A stretch of DNA of 64,000 nt from the NCBI GenBank assembly GCA_025399215.1, contig MU621122.1, forward strand, positions 37,572 to 101,571, written 5' to 3'. Source of the DNA: Globomyces pollinis-pini (Eukaryota; Chytridiomycota; Chytridiomycetes; Rhizophydiales; Globomycetaceae). The stretch's first letter is position 1, and every line of letters begins with the position of its first letter. Of this stretch, positions 49,801-62,762 are shown piece by piece. The notes under the pieces were generated by a model. It did no database searches. It saw nothing but the letters and a program-made list of their open reading frames with translations, and was not told the origin of the DNA. Position numbers and translations under genes: made by a program.

Positions 49801-51930
49801 GATCAATAACTCATTTATTGTTGAGATGAGTGTACCTAAAATTTGCTTAGCACAAATTGTTGGACGTGGAGGATCAAATATGGCTCGATTAAATGAAACA
49901 TACAAGGTCCGAATTGATTTTGGTGATGATTTGGATGATGATAATGTCCAGTGTACTATTGAAGGAACTGAAGCTGGATGTTTGCAAGTCGAAGCCATTC
50001 TAAATGATATCATATCTGACATTGTAAATTTAAAAATAATTTATAAATAGGCTGAAACGGACGACTTTGTAATTCATATTCCATATTATTTACATCGACT
50101 TGTAATTGGACCTGGTGGATCAACCATCAAAAATGTGATTGAGCAGTTCGGTGGTGCTGATAAAGTTCGAATCAACTTCCCCAAAAACGATGCCCATCAA
50201 CATTCCACAGCTGTCACCATCACTACCCGTGCCACTGATCTTGAAGCCATCAAGAAATCCTTATTGGATTTGGTAAAACAACTGATAGTTGGGACAAGTA
50301 CCAAATCAAAATTTGTAGAACTTGTGCATGGAAATGCAGATATTGTGGATCATTTCTCTGTTCCAAAGAATGAAGCTAATTTTGTTCTCGGACGTAATCT
50401 GGAATCATTGGTGGAATGGATGAACGTTTATGGGGTGAGTTTGTGGATGGATGATGCTACATCCGATGCAGTTCATATCCGAATTTTGGCTAAACAATCA
50501 TTGGCTGATCAAGTTTCTGCTCTCAAACTGGCTATTTCAGTATGAATACTTTTTTATATTTATTATAGTCTAAATTACGTGTGACTGTCGTTGTGCCATT
50601 CCCGGATGATGTCATGAGCGTGTTGATTAAGAAGGATGTGAATAGTGAGGTGATGATTGAATCTATCAAGGGAATGATTAAAAAGTTGTCGTATGGTGGT
50701 GTTAATGTCACTGCTGGGGCCAATGCCTTTGATGGTGAGCATCCTGGGACTTTATCTATCCGAGGAGAGAAAGTCAAAGTGGATGCGGTGATCAAAAACA
50801 TCCATAAACAGTTCAAGGAATTGGTAATTTTTTATTTTATTTGATGTTAGACCAAGTATCCGTTCCAATTTCGACTAAGTGTTCCTGATGATATGTCCGC
50901 ACATATTATTGGTAAACGAGGGGCTACTATAAATCGAATCCGAGATGAGACCAAGGTTGTGATGGATTTACAGCGATCTACTGGTGCTGAGTCTGGGATG
51001 TTGGTTATGAAAGCTAGCAATCAAGAATCGATTCAAAAGGCGGTTCGAATGGTCAAGGATATTTTGGAGAATCAAGAAACAATAGCAAAACGGGAGAGTG
51101 AAGAGGTTGGATTTATGAATGCACGGATTGATGATGAACCGGCTGTGAAGAAAGTGGTGGGAATTCCTGGGATAGTACCATCGGGATATGCTGGACGTCG
51201 ACAACCAGGAAGTACACATAAGATTGCTTCTATGGTCACTGTGGGAGGTTCTGATCTCAATTCAAGTAGTCAAACACTGAAAGTGAAACAGAATGAATGG
51301 CAATCTATTCCAATCAAGTCTGTCAAAAAAGAGGTTGATGAAGGAAAATTGAATGGTCATGTTGTTCCAGTGCCTGTACCCGTCGTTGGACTGTCTAGTG
51401 CAAGTAAGAAATCGAAAAAGGTTGCTGTGCCAGTAACTGGAGAAGTTGTGGATACTCATCCTGTGGAAACAACCATCTCTGCACAACCTATTTTAATTGA
51501 CGATTCTAAATTGACTATTGCTAAGCCGAAGACTCCAGTAGTAGTGAATGATAGTAAATTGACCATCAGTCAATCTGCCACTATTTCAAAACCAGAACCT
51601 AAAGTGACTGTGCCAGTGCCTGCGTCTTTGCAAACTAAACCTGCGACCAAGGTATCCCAGCAAACTAAACCACTTGCCAAAGCGCCATCGCCAGTTGAAC
51701 CTGAACCGGTAGTTGACGAATGGCAAACTGTTGCACCTGGTAAGAAATCGTCAAAATTCAGTACGATGGAAACTAATTCACGCACTACTGCCTTCCAAGG
51801 CATTCCGGTCACTGTGTCTAGTCTTTCATTAATTTCTATGGATGATACCACTACTGGTAGTAAAAAGAAGAAGAATAAGAAAAAGAAGAGTGCAGCTGCT
51901 GTTGCAGCAGCAGCTCAAGCTGATGTGTAA
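46848..51930 (+). CDS. SCP160: Vigilin / Scp160 multi-KH RNA-binding protein
   Basis: About nine exons. N-terminus MNSGDFFAELQATIDG with TLFPSLPQG as in vigilin. Around thirteen KH units follow. Clear GxxG loops are seen in LLGKQGATLK, FIVGKGGQNI, LIGTGGNAL, LIGKEGKSLR, IVGRGGSNM, VIGPGGSTI and IIGKRGATI; others are degenerate (GPNK, GPKA, GRDN, GRNL), as is normal for vigilin. The C-terminus is Pro/Val/Thr-rich and ends in a Lys-rich run and an Ala stretch. Vigilin/Scp160 binds mRNAs at the ER and polysomes and tunes translation. Total length (roughly 1,450 residues) is a little longer than usual. Confidence 0.9.
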
Positions 51931-52196
51931 CGAAGTTTTTTTGTTTGTTGTTGGGTTATTATTAGAAACTTGGTATTTTTATAATATACTTGTTTGTGAC
52001 ATCTATGTTTTATTTATACCCTTTCAATTGGTTGAATGATGTGATCCAGGGCCCAATAAAATTAATTGGATATTTGTTTTAGGATATATCGCTCTTAATT
52101 CTTAGAATTGGCTGTTTATAGCTATTGAAATCCTAATTAAGAAACGGAAGAAAGAGTGATGTCATTAACTTGTCATTTTTTGAGACAAACTTTCTC

Positions 52197-54834
52197 ATGA
52201 TCAGTCAAATAGAGATTCAAAAGCTTAGCTATCAAACGCATATTGAAGACAAAAGGATTGAATATCAGGAACAGACTGCCAATGAAAAAATCTTGACCCG
52301 AGAATTTTTGCTACGGTTATTAGGGGAACCACAAGAAATTAAACCACAAGATGATCAAGTAATAACTTAACATTTCATTGATGGATTTTGTTTTTTGATT
52401 TCAATTTATATGGATCGATTAATTAATTTTATAGATTGAAGTGTTTGCTGTGAACTCTTCAAAAGGAATGAAATGGGTGCAATGTAAAGTACCATCTTTG
52501 GAATTAAATAAACAAAGAAGAAGTATGGAATTATCGAAATCTTTAAAGAAATTACTACCCAGTCGATTAATGAAGAGTAATTTTCGAACACTTGTGGATG
52601 CTAAACAGTCCATTGCAGTCAATCCAAATCAAATTAAAAGATATGTATCTAATACTGTCTACTCAAATCAAAATCCTTCCAATTTCCCCAAAATTAATAA
52701 TGAATTGAATCAAGTCAAACAAAATCATTTTAAATCTGTTGGAGATATAGTTACAAATGATTATCAGGAAAATATTCGAAGCATTAAAGTAGAATATGAT
52801 CAAATGATGAACAAAGATCAAATCAACGCTTTACTACCAACAATAGAAAAAGTGAAAGTGGATAAAGTAACATCAAAATCAAAGACTCATACGTTATTCC
52901 CGAAATTGAGATCGAGCGATAAAAAGAATGATTTGAAACGTAATCATAATGATGCCATTAAATTGGATGTTAAAAATGTTAATCCTAGTGATGAAATTAA
53001 ACGCTCTAACAATCAAGATACAATGAAATTGGAAAAATCATTTAATGGAAAACTTGAATTGAATGTTAATCAGAAGAAAAATAACACAGCATTGGTTGAT
53101 AATACTGTATCAAACGATCTCAACATGAAAAAATTAAAGAATACGAAATCAAAAATGAACCTAGTCGGTCAATCTAACGGTCAATCTGAATTGAATAATG
53201 AGCACTTGGAAAATCAGAATATCATTATTGAAGACGTAGAGTTGAATGACTTTGAAATAGATGTACATTTGGGCACAGCTCTCCCTGCTACTGTAGACAC
53301 GAATCTGCCTATTAATCCACCAAATACGAATATAAATCAAAAGGAATCTCAGAATATACTCAGTATTGTCGACGAAACAAATGCCAAGCATAATTCTTTC
53401 CCACTCATTTCAACTGAAAATGAATCTACTAGTGTTCCTTCCTGTAACCTCAAAAGTATTGAAGCTACAGAATTGCCGAAAAATATCGCCAATAGTGGAG
53501 TTATCAACACACCGGAGAGCTCAATGAGCTATTCAATGACCTTAGAAGATTCTGTATTTGAGGCTGAAGTACAATCGTCAGAAAATACTAGTGAATCAAA
53601 TAGTTCAGAATTTGATTTAAATCTTCAAATGCAGTTACAATCAACTCCAATATTACCTTATGTGTCATCAAGGGTTTCAAGTGCTGCCAAATTACGACAA
53701 TCAAACAGGTCCTTGAAGAACGATGATGGATTCCAGTACAGGTCTAATGATTTAGAATCAATCAAAGAACCAGTTGAAAGCAACCATATCACATCAAAAC
53801 TGAACACTTACACTTTTCCTACAGAGCTCATAAAGGTTGAAACTGTGGCACCTATAAAAGATTGTCTTGGTGTTCGAATTTCTGTAGTATTTCCAAATCC
53901 AAATGAATCGATTGTCCCAAGTAAGTTGTTTTATAAATAATATCAATCATAGTTCGAAAGAAAGCGAAAAAGAAAGTAACGATTATATCTAAAGAAGAAA
54001 ATGATGCATACACAAGAGAAAAGAGTTCTACCAATGAATTGTTATTACATTTAAAGAATTCGATTCCTTCTATACCAACAAAAGCGATTGTTGGGGCACT
54101 TATTGGTCCCAAAAACATTCAAAAACCATTGATCAAGATTGAAAAAGACGAATCAGCGAACACAATCCTTACTGGAACTATAAAACCGGTCAAGACGATA
54201 AAGCGTCCAGATTTAAAATTCAAAAGAGCGCCATCTACTAATGTAACTTTGGTACTTTTGACATTAGTTACTGCATTTAAATACGATAGTTTCTGATGAA
54301 AAACCTATACCAAATCGAATCAAGGAACGATTCAAATTAAAATTTCATTCCAAGGATCAAACTTTAAAGAATGACGTAGCTCCACGAACATCTACCCGAT
54401 GGACAAAAAGTGAATACTTAAGATTACGGGAAAATGTTCGAGTGTATCGAATGAAAAAAGAGTTGGAAAAAACAAAAAGTAAATCTAGATCCATATACAA
54501 AGGAAGTGGTAAACATTATCCCAATCCTAAAGAAAATGCAAATAATTTAACAAAATTCAAACCAACAATGGCAGTAGATGATTTCCACATACTGTGGTCT
54601 GATTTAAGTAACAAAGATAATGGAATTTCGAATGTAAAATACGATAATGCTTTATTCACAAATAATACCCCATTTTTACATTCAAATCGACCTATTGACA
54701 CTTCTATCGATCAAAATCACGGATCTATTGAAAGAAGAAGGTGTCACTCGGTAACAGATCAACCGTTCGCTCTAACTAATTTTCATGCGACTGGGTTCTT
54801 ACCTTACTTGGCTTTATCACCCCTACGCGATTAA
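52197..54834 (+). CDS. Large disordered protein of unknown function
   Basis: About four exons, over 750 residues. The first exon is helical (IEIQKLSYQTHIEDKRIEYQEQ, EFLLRLLGEPQEI). The second is long, Ser/Asn/Lys-rich and acidic in places, with no globular part. Later exons have KKAKKKVTIISKEE and a conserved-looking IPTKAIVGALIGPKN block, then STRWTKSEYLRLRENVRVYRMKKEL. It ends FLPYLALSPLRD. I recognise no family. Located between vigilin and a flagellum-like gene on the same strand; a structural or cytoskeletal role is possible but not shown. Confidence 0.6.
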
Positions 54835-55014
54835 ATAGAATATCTTTAAATATACTGCTTATATAATGTACTATATATTAATTTTTAATCTATCATGTTA
54901 CAACAGAGCGCCTTAATTTTGTGGAATGCTTTCCACGAATTCCATATTGTTTACAAACTCTCAGAAATTGATCTCACATACTATAATAATTAGAAAGCTT
55001 AGACGAAAAAACAG

Positions 55015-55891
55015 ATGCAACCAAATCGATTATTTTACGATGGTCAAAATCCTCGGTACACTTCAAATTATGGTCAGATAAACGCGCCAATACAATCACA
55101 GCAATACATTACCGTTCCCAATCCTCACTATATGGGACATCATACATTTAATCACCAGCCAAGATATAATCAAATGCCGTTAGGTTATCCTGTAGCACGT
55201 CCTCAACCTAATTTCCAACCCAAACCATTCATACCAAACCAACCTCCACTTCCATACTATTATAATACAATACATCAATCACAAACCGATCATAGATATC
55301 AAAATATTCCAATGAACATGCTACAACCTTCCAAATACTATAAAGACATTCAGAGGCCAAAGTCATCTAAATTAATTACAAGGCAATCATCTCATCATAC
55401 GGAGGAAGAATCATTACCGCCTTGGAATGGATCTAGGCCATCTACACCAGTCATCATTAAAAATTCTCTATCTACAATTGAAAGATATCGTCTGAATAGA
55501 TCAGAGTCAACGAAATCTATTGAATATGAACCTTACACATATTCAGAATATCGCGATTTGAAATCCAGAGATTCACAGGTTTCATTTATTAAACATTAAA
55601 CATATGAATAGATGAAATTACCGAGAGGACTTGGACCAAGTGAAGATGAGAGATGGGAAAAAGAAGTAATTTCAAAACGTAGGTAAATTAAACATTAGTT
55701 TGCGAAGCGACAACGTATGAAAGAGTATTCAAAGAAAGTTAAAGATATGGAGATTGACTATCGACAACGTCCTTTTAGACAGATACCCAAGTTAGGAAAG
55801 AAGAGAGTGTCCATAGATGAAATCCCTCAAATACAGCAGGTAAATAATCCGATTCAATTCATAGTTAACTTTTGTATAGTTTAATGGTTAA
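55015..55891 (+). CDS. JHY-like (cilium-associated) protein
   Basis: Several exons. N-terminal half is rich in Gln, Tyr, Pro and Asn (YNQMPLGYPVARPQPNF). The C-terminus has YTYSEYRDLKSRD, then (after introns of about 33 nt) MKLPRGLGPSEDERWEKE and RQRMKEYSKKVKDMEIDYRQR. The order Y-T-x-x-[ED]-Y-[KR]-x-LK, a GLGP block and a basic YSKKVK helix is what I recall from vertebrate JHY (C11orf63), needed for ependymal cilia. Assignment is by memory of motifs, so moderate. The last exon, after CAG at about 55840, is tentative (FNG and stop). Confidence 0.45.
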
Positions 55892-55991
55892 GTTTCTGCT
55901 TTATATTTTTTAATAGAATAATTCTAGACCACAAATCAGTTAAAAGTTTGTTTATTTTACAAGAGAAAACATTTATGTTCATAAAAATAAA

Positions 55992-57319
55992 TCATAGGTT
56001 CTGACCTAGACCTTCCCATTCGACAGCCTGAGTGGGTTCCTGCCAAAGTTGCGACCCATCGTTTCCTAATGATCCAAATGAAGCATTGGATTCGCCCATT
56101 CTATCAAACCAGGTGAATGCTACATCTTCTTGTTGATCATTGGAGTGATCTGAATTTTTACGGCTTTGATAGAATGGTTGTTCAACAAAACCGCTTGCAC
56201 CACCAGCTTGACCAGAATCTTCGTTATAATTTATAGTCATGAATGAGTTTTGGGATAATTCCGCATCTGAAAATTGTTGTCTTGATGAATGAGGCTGTAA
56301 TACTCCTTGGTTTTGTTGAAAGAATGAATGATTGGCTGGATTTTGTTCAAAAAATTGGCTTGCTTGAGATTGACCAGATAGAGGTTGATCTTCCAGAAAG
56401 TCTGCGTTTATGTATTGCTCTACACCATGCGAAGAAGAGTTATTGCCAAAATAATTTAGATTGGTGTTCATCACATTTGGTGTATGTTCAAAGCCTAATG
56501 ATTGGTGTTGATGATGTTCCAAGGCGTAAGTTTTGTCTGATTGGAAGGACATCAAGTTGTTGGAGGAATTCATGCTCATAAATTCAGATGGTTTGGATGA
56601 TGGAAAGCGGTGAGAAGACATAAATTGATTATTAATTAGGTTCTGGGCGACAAAGTTCATTTCATTTGGTTTCGGATAGTTCACATTCACAGGGTAACCA
56701 TAGTTACTATCCATTGGTTGTGGGTAAGGTGTCTTTTGACTGCCATAATTTCTTCGACTAACATGTCTCTTGTTTTCATCAGTATCAACGGCAACTGTCC
56801 AATAAGCACCCTTTCCTTTTTCTAATGGTGGTCGAGGAACTCTTTGAAATGACTTATTTAAAGAAAGATTGTGTCTGACAGAATTCTAAATAGTCAGACA
56901 AGATTATAACTCACCTTCCATCCAGATCCAGCAGTTTGAAAATATGGATAGTTAGTCATCACGTAGTTATAGATTCCATTTAAAGTGATTCTACGGTTTG
57001 GAGAGCTTTCAATAGCATGAGTAATCAATTGAGCATAAGGCAAAGTAGGGCGTTCTTTAGATGGCTCTGTGTTATGTCTCATACCCTTCATGCCAAAGCC
57101 AGAGAAGTCGTGACCGGCTTTTAGAGCTGCTACCGAACCTAAATCTCTGTATCCAGCGTGATCATCTCGGCATTGGGACGATTCAGTGTCATTCTTTGGT
57201 AATGAGCTTGATTGATCATCTCCAAGAAAATTGTAGTACTTGTACAACTGCGAAGGAGTATGGAATTCTGGTGTGGATGATTGAATGACTTTATCTGATG
57301 GAGTTTCTGCCGAATTCAT
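55992..57319 (-). CDS. Forkhead-domain transcription factor
   Basis: Two exons, intron of 29 nt inside the forkhead domain. The start MNSAETPSDK was preferred; an in-frame Met 87 nt upstream would add a basic/hydrophobic leader. The forkhead domain reads RPTLPYAQLITHAIESSPNR, ITLNGIYNYVMTNYPYFQ and GSGWK, then NSVRHNLSLNKSFQRVPRP and GKGAYWTV, containing the canonical NSVRHNLSLN recognition helix. The long C-terminus is Asn/Gln/Ser/His-rich and probably disordered, with acidic-aromatic patches near the end (DGSQLWQEPTQAVEWEG) that could activate transcription. Which fork-head subgroup it belongs to is not clear. Confidence 0.9.
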
Positions 57320-57637
57320 TTGAGACAATCTTTTTTGTTTGAGAATAATTAGTAAAGAAGATTTAATTTTAGAAATCAAACAAGGGAACGTCGAATAATG
57401 GGGCATTTTGTATGTCTAAATATTTAGCTTTGTGCAGGGTACAATGAAGTTTTTCAATTGAACAATGACGCTCCTTCTATTTGTTATTCATACCCACCAT
57501 CACCACAGAACCTGCATTAAATCTCTGTTTGGAAGACTTCTTCTCCTGTCCGTCATTAAAGAAACTTTTACACAATTTTCTTGGAGTTCATCAACAAAAT
57601 AAAAAAAATTAAATGATATATTTCACTACAACAAAAG

Positions 57638-59376
57638 CTATCGTCTTCTAGCTCGATGAGTTCTTTTGAAATTGAACCATAGCTGCAGCAATCCCTTGGG
57701 ATCAAACGATGATTTAAACCCTTTTTTATGACTATAATCCCAAGGTTGGCTATCAATTCGAAACCCAATATCTTGATACGGCGGACCAGCAGAAAAAATT
57801 ACTACCATATGATCTTTGCTAGTTTTGTCTTCCACAACCCGGTATGTAGGTGGTTTCGTTTTATCAACCAAGTCAGGATAAAATATGTTGAATTTATATC
57901 CTTTGATACTCTAATAATTAAATCTTGCTATTTTTACTTTAGGGGGTAAATTTTCTGCATCGTAGTGCGTTTGATTATACTTATTCCATTCAAAACCGGT
58001 TCTCATTCGATTGAAATATTCGGGTTTCCTTGGCTTATGAGATAAACCCCACTCATAAATCTAATACACATTTAATAGCAATAAGAACATACCGTCTCAG
58101 ATAGATCTGTCTCTTCATTGAATATTTCTTCATCTGGGTCCATATTCTTGGATGCATCTTTCATAAATGCTTCCTCTAACGGTGTTTGACCAATGGATCC
58201 AACTGGTATCTGCGTTTCAATCTCGATACCTTCGACTTCCCCTTCGCCCAATAACTTGGTCTTGATTTTATGACGGCTGGCAACCTGAAATTAAAATCGA
58301 TAGTTTACTAATCTAAATTTGTCTTCCATTTCAGTCAAAACTGTTAGGTTGGTATCTTCAGGTGAAATTTCTTCTGTTATTTTTGGTTCCATATATGTTT
58401 GATAGGCAAGTGAAGTATTTGCTCCAACAATGGGCATCAGTTTTGGTAATGACTGTGAATTTTTAATTTTAATCTGTAGCATCTTTAAGTGCTCTAGTCG
58501 ATTTTTAACCATTTTCTTGAACTGTTCTTTTAAACTAGTTTTCGATTTCCAAATAAATAAAGACTTTAATGTCAAGTCCCAATAATCCCCATCTACATTT
58601 GTCCCACCTTCTCGTAACTTTGTTTCTATTTGTTTTTGCAAAGTTATCAGTTCTGATAGCGACTTTTTTGACAGCATGGAATCGATTTCGGTTGTAATAG
58701 GTTTGGTAACACCTGTCCTTGGTAATGTATCAAACTTTTTGATGATATCCTCACAAACTATGATCAAGCAATCCCAGAATTGTTTTTCTTTCAAATTATT
58801 CTCTAACGAGTAAAATTCCTTCATATCTTCAAGTAACTGAATAATTTCTGCCTTTGTCAAATCTTTGAACAAACTGACGGGATCTTTGAAATTCAGATGG
58901 AAACCTATGTTATATATAAAATCATTGATGATAGAGTTTACCTAGTGCTTCCAAATCATCTGCAATTTTTTGATTTTGATCCACTGTCAGATAAATGGAT
59001 AATAAATCAATTGGCTTTGCACGTAATTCTTTAATTCTAATTTCAGCTCTTTGTTTTGATTGATGCAAGTAGAATTCGTCTTCCTTTGTTTTCCAATCCA
59101 TTAAATGAGATGTCCCGCTGGCATTTTTCTGTTGTTCTCTTTCCCTTAACTCTCTTTCCTTTTCCCTTTCTTTCCTTCTTTGATTCAATTTTAGTAGTTC
59201 ATCCTGAGATAAGAAACAAGATACAAATTAACCTGGACTTGTGAACCTTTTAAACCACCTTCCTTCTTGTTCTTTTTCCAAACAAATTTCTGGTTTAACT
59301 GTGAGTCTCCAAATGGATTTTGATCATTCGAATACTGTATTTCAGTGGTCAATTCAGATTAACTTACTTTGCTCAT
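57638..59376 (-). CDS. CACTIN: Cactin, spliceosome-associated protein
   Basis: Six or so exons. N-terminus MSKYSNDQNPFGD and FVWKKNKKEG, as in cactin. Then an Arg/Glu-rich helix (RRKEREKERELRERE), DEFYLHQSKQRAEIRIKELRA and the helical middle domain (FKDLTKAEIIQLLEDM). The C-terminal domain has FNIFYPDLVDKTKPPTYRVV, VVIFSAGPPYQDIGFRI, WDYSHKKGFKSSFD and LLQLWFNFKRTHRARRR, the highly conserved cactin end. Cactin acts in pre-mRNA splicing and chromosome cohesion. Given the tiny introns here, splicing factors are of interest. The start is the first ATG before NPFGD. Confidence 0.92.
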
Positions 59377-59595
59377 TACAGAAAAAAATCAAACTTTTAA
59401 CGGAACAGTGTTAAAATATAGGGTGAATAGATAAACGAGAGTAGTGGTATGCTGTAAGCGGTTCGCTACATCATGGCGTATGTTCAGTGAACAGACTACT
59501 ACATCTTACTAATTGTATTGATAAATTTCTACACGTCTCACCAATCACTTAACAGTGAAATTTCTAATGAATTGAAAGGGAGAGATTCAAATCTT

Positions 59596-60805
59596 TTATT
59601 TTTTAACATCTTGCTGTATAGGGGGTAATTGTTTAGTCGCACTGTTACTTCTTGGACGACTGACTGGAAGTAGAGACTCATTGGTTTTACTCTCTTTGGC
59701 ATTAGAGAATACCCTAGGAATCTTTTCTGATACTTTGTTGGACGAGGTGTCAGTAGTCACTGCCCCACTCGCATTTGATGATATTGTCAAAGTTTCAATT
59801 GGTATGAATTCACCTACAGTGATCTGTGTGCTGTTTATGTCACCACTGTTAACTTTAATACCAAATATACTGCTTCTGGACTTAATAGACTCGACACTAT
59901 TTCTGAGGCTTTTTGAGCTTGACGGAGCAATACTGGTGTTGCTGGTCACTGATTTAGGTCGTTTAAGAGTGTTTCTATTTTGTAATGCTTCATCAGGATT
60001 GTTATTATGCAAGTCAACAAAATCACCATCTGCAGTGTGTAAAAAGATCTGACTTGTACTTGCATGACCAATTTGATTACTAACTAAATTGTCAGTAACA
60101 CATTATACCAGAAGAAGCACCGAAATCAGTTTCGTACTGAATGCTGGGTAAGGGTGCTTTGGCCCCAACAGAAGTTGCTCTTTGGCGACCAGAAGGTTTT
60201 CTTAGTGGTGATAAACCTGTATTAGCTTTCAATAGAACCGGCTTAGCATCTGTACGCTCTTGTGGTGAAATATTTGTGGTTCTTAAACGTGAACTAACGT
60301 CAGGATATAATTCACAAAGCGTTTGATAAAGTGCCCAAAAATCGGTAATATTATTTTTCTGTTGTAGTTCTCCATGGATAAAACAGTTGATTTTTGGAAA
60401 GTAAAGAATGTTTAAATCTTTTACAAATTGCTAGTAATTAGTATCCTACCAACTTACAGAGACTGTGTCTAATTTCACATTAACCAGTCCAAATTTCACG
60501 TTCTTGAACACCATAGAAAAAATATGGAAATTGATTAACGTTGTGAAATGCAAATGATTCTCTTGAACATAATAATATACGATACACATTGAACTTTTCG
60601 CAATAGTAGAACGATAATAGTCACTGGTACTTAGATTTTCTAGTAATGAGTTTTGCTTAATTCTTCTATTCAATATGAGATCAATTCTATTATGTTACAG
60701 ATAGGCAATCCGTTGAAGTTCGATGCCATTATTGAATGGTATTGGAGTTTCGAACGTATCGGAGTTACTAAAATATTGGAAAAATGGACATTGCTGCCGT
60801 TCCAT
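59596..60805 (-). CDS. Protein of unknown function, Ser-rich C-terminal half
   Basis: Four exons by splice-site reading. Start MERQQCPFFQYFSNSDTFET; exon 2 begins with RIKQNSLLENLSTSDYYRST and holds a compact hydrophobic part (MCIVYYYVQENHLHFTTLIN, NVKFGLVNVKLDTVSV). Exon 3 reads FVKDLNILYFPKINCFIHGE and TDFWALYQTLCELYPDVSS. Exon 4 and the tail are Ser/Thr/Pro/Lys-rich and disordered. The folded N-terminal half of about 130 residues is followed by a long, probably phosphorylated tail. I recognise no family. Divergence from its neighbours' style is not evident. Confidence 0.55.
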
Positions 60806-61247
60806 TTTTGGATATAAAGACTATTCGTCAAGAAAAATTAAGTAAGTACCATGATTATTCCAAACTTTATAATTGCCGAGGGTATCACTAGTTCTTTGCA
60901 AAGCAATTTTATAGGATCATCTGGTTGACTAGATATTAATGGATATAACTCACATTATTTCCTTAACGAATGTTAGTGTAACTGTGTACATACCTCGTTT
61001 GTGATTAGGATACACGAAAAATCATTCTTAACGAAGTCCGAAAACTGACCAAGATCTTGTAGTATGTTCCAGCTCATTTAGATGGAATTTTCTGTAGGAT
61101 TTATTATTAAACTGAAAATGTTCCATGGATGAGCTTGTTTACCTGTATCCATGAAGGTATGAAAAATCGTTACATGGTATGAATAATACTTTTAATAGTT
61201 CTTTATTTAAAAGCTTTGAGTTTTTCCAAATGGATGCTTTGTGCCTA
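60806..61247. other. Intergenic, no gene seen
   Basis: Between the 5' end of the unknown protein and the 3' end of the receptor-like copy 2. AT-rich, no recognisable motif or repeat. Confidence 0.5.
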
Positions 61248-62762
61248 TCAACATCGGTCGAGTTTGGTCTTGACTTGAGTTTTTGCGGTACTTTTTATAC
61301 CATCTTTACTATTATCTGCAATCAATATCACCGCTCCTATTAATCTTTCTATTTGAAGAAAATTAATAAGTGAATTGAAAGATAGTAGAAGTACTCCCAA
61401 AATCGCGACTGTATAAACCACATAATTATCTCCAAACACATTGGTAGCTGAACCTAAAATACCCAGAATACAATAAATCAGAGCAATTATCATCTGAACT
61501 AGAAGCAGCAGTATCAGTCTATTATCCGCGATATAAATACGTTTCCAAAGTTGCAAGAAACCAAATTTTGGGTACACCAACTTTGTAACTTTCAGCACAA
61601 TACTGATTGAAGGAATAAGATTCCAAAAGAATACAAATAAAATCCATGCTGGATGGATTCTGAGCCAAATTCTAGCAAATCGCGGCGGGATACATACAGA
61701 ATATCCATTTTCTGGCTTAACACAAAATCCAAAGTAGAAACCCCCTGAGAAATAAGTGAATTACAACATACCTCCTAGTAATATGTGAAAGATCCAGAGA
61801 AAGATAAATTCGAGTCGTTTTCTCCCAGCACTTGGTTTACTTATATGATGAATAGCAAGTAGTGTAAAATTGGTAGTACATAGGGTGGCTAAATTTGATA
61901 GAGTTCCTACAATACCAAAAAGAGTTGACTGTAGATGAGCAGAAGACATTCTATATGGTAGTGGGACTCTCCAAAAGTAGTAGTACACCATTATATGACA
62001 GACCCACAAGGTCTGAGTTACAAAACCACAATAAATGAATATTGTTACACCTTTAGATGCCTTCTTTGCCAGATAATATAGTAAAACTACATCCGAAGTA
62101 AAAGATATTACAAATGCACAGTTTTGAACTATTCCATTGATAGACCCAACCGGGGCAACAGCTAAAGTTCCTGGTACGTAAGTGATCCAAGAGTTGGTGG
62201 ATTTCCCGCCTTTTATTTCTATGAATGATCCTTCTCCTAATCCTGAAATAGACTGATGTGTATCGGGTAGAATATAGTTGTTGGAACTTCCCAGACAATT
62301 TGAATCACTATAAACACTGATAGAGTGGTTCGAAAAGCATCGATAATATTCATCTATGCAGACCGTATCATCTGCTAGAAGCGCAACAAAGTTGTAATTT
62401 GTGACCGCTCCTATATGGCTGATATTACAATATTGATGTCCATTTGATCCCAAAGGCATCTTTGTCATAATATCTGCAGTGTCTATTAACGATGGTCTTC
62501 CACTCAGATACCCATTTGAAAAATCTCGACTCGTATCTAGTGATTGAGAACAACATTGGTCATTCACTGAGAATGCTGCAATTCCACACGTACCATAAGG
62601 AGCATCTCTCATTTGCATTGTTAACATACCAGGCCATGATTGATTTATTCTTGGGTGAGTATCCTCGAGACTGTCCACGTTTATTGAATACATCACGTTT
62701 GGAGATCCATTACAATTATTCGAATTCAGCCATTGGAACTGAAGAATCTGGTATGAACGCAT
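61248..62762 (-). CDS. Cys-rich-ectodomain 7TM receptor-like protein (copy 2)
   Basis: Two exons with the intron at the same place as in the copy at 40104. Ectodomain motifs correspond one to one: NCNGSPNVMYSINVD, INQSWPGMLTMQMRDAPYGT, CGIAAFSV, DQCCSQSLDTS, FSNGYLSGRPSL, YCNISHIG, TVCIDEYYRCFSNHSISVY, NCLG and GEGSFIEIKGGKSTNSWITYVPGT. Seven helices follow, then IYIADNRL between helices 5 and 6 (IYIADQRM in copy 1) and a short C-tail. Identity is strongest in the ectodomain and the IYIAD segment. As in copy 1 there is no clear signal peptide before the ectodomain. Confidence 0.72.

Noticed and set aside
49230..50022. Long open frames on the minus strand opposite vigilin
   Set aside because: They lie antisense to well-supported KH-domain exons and have no family resemblance or splice logic.
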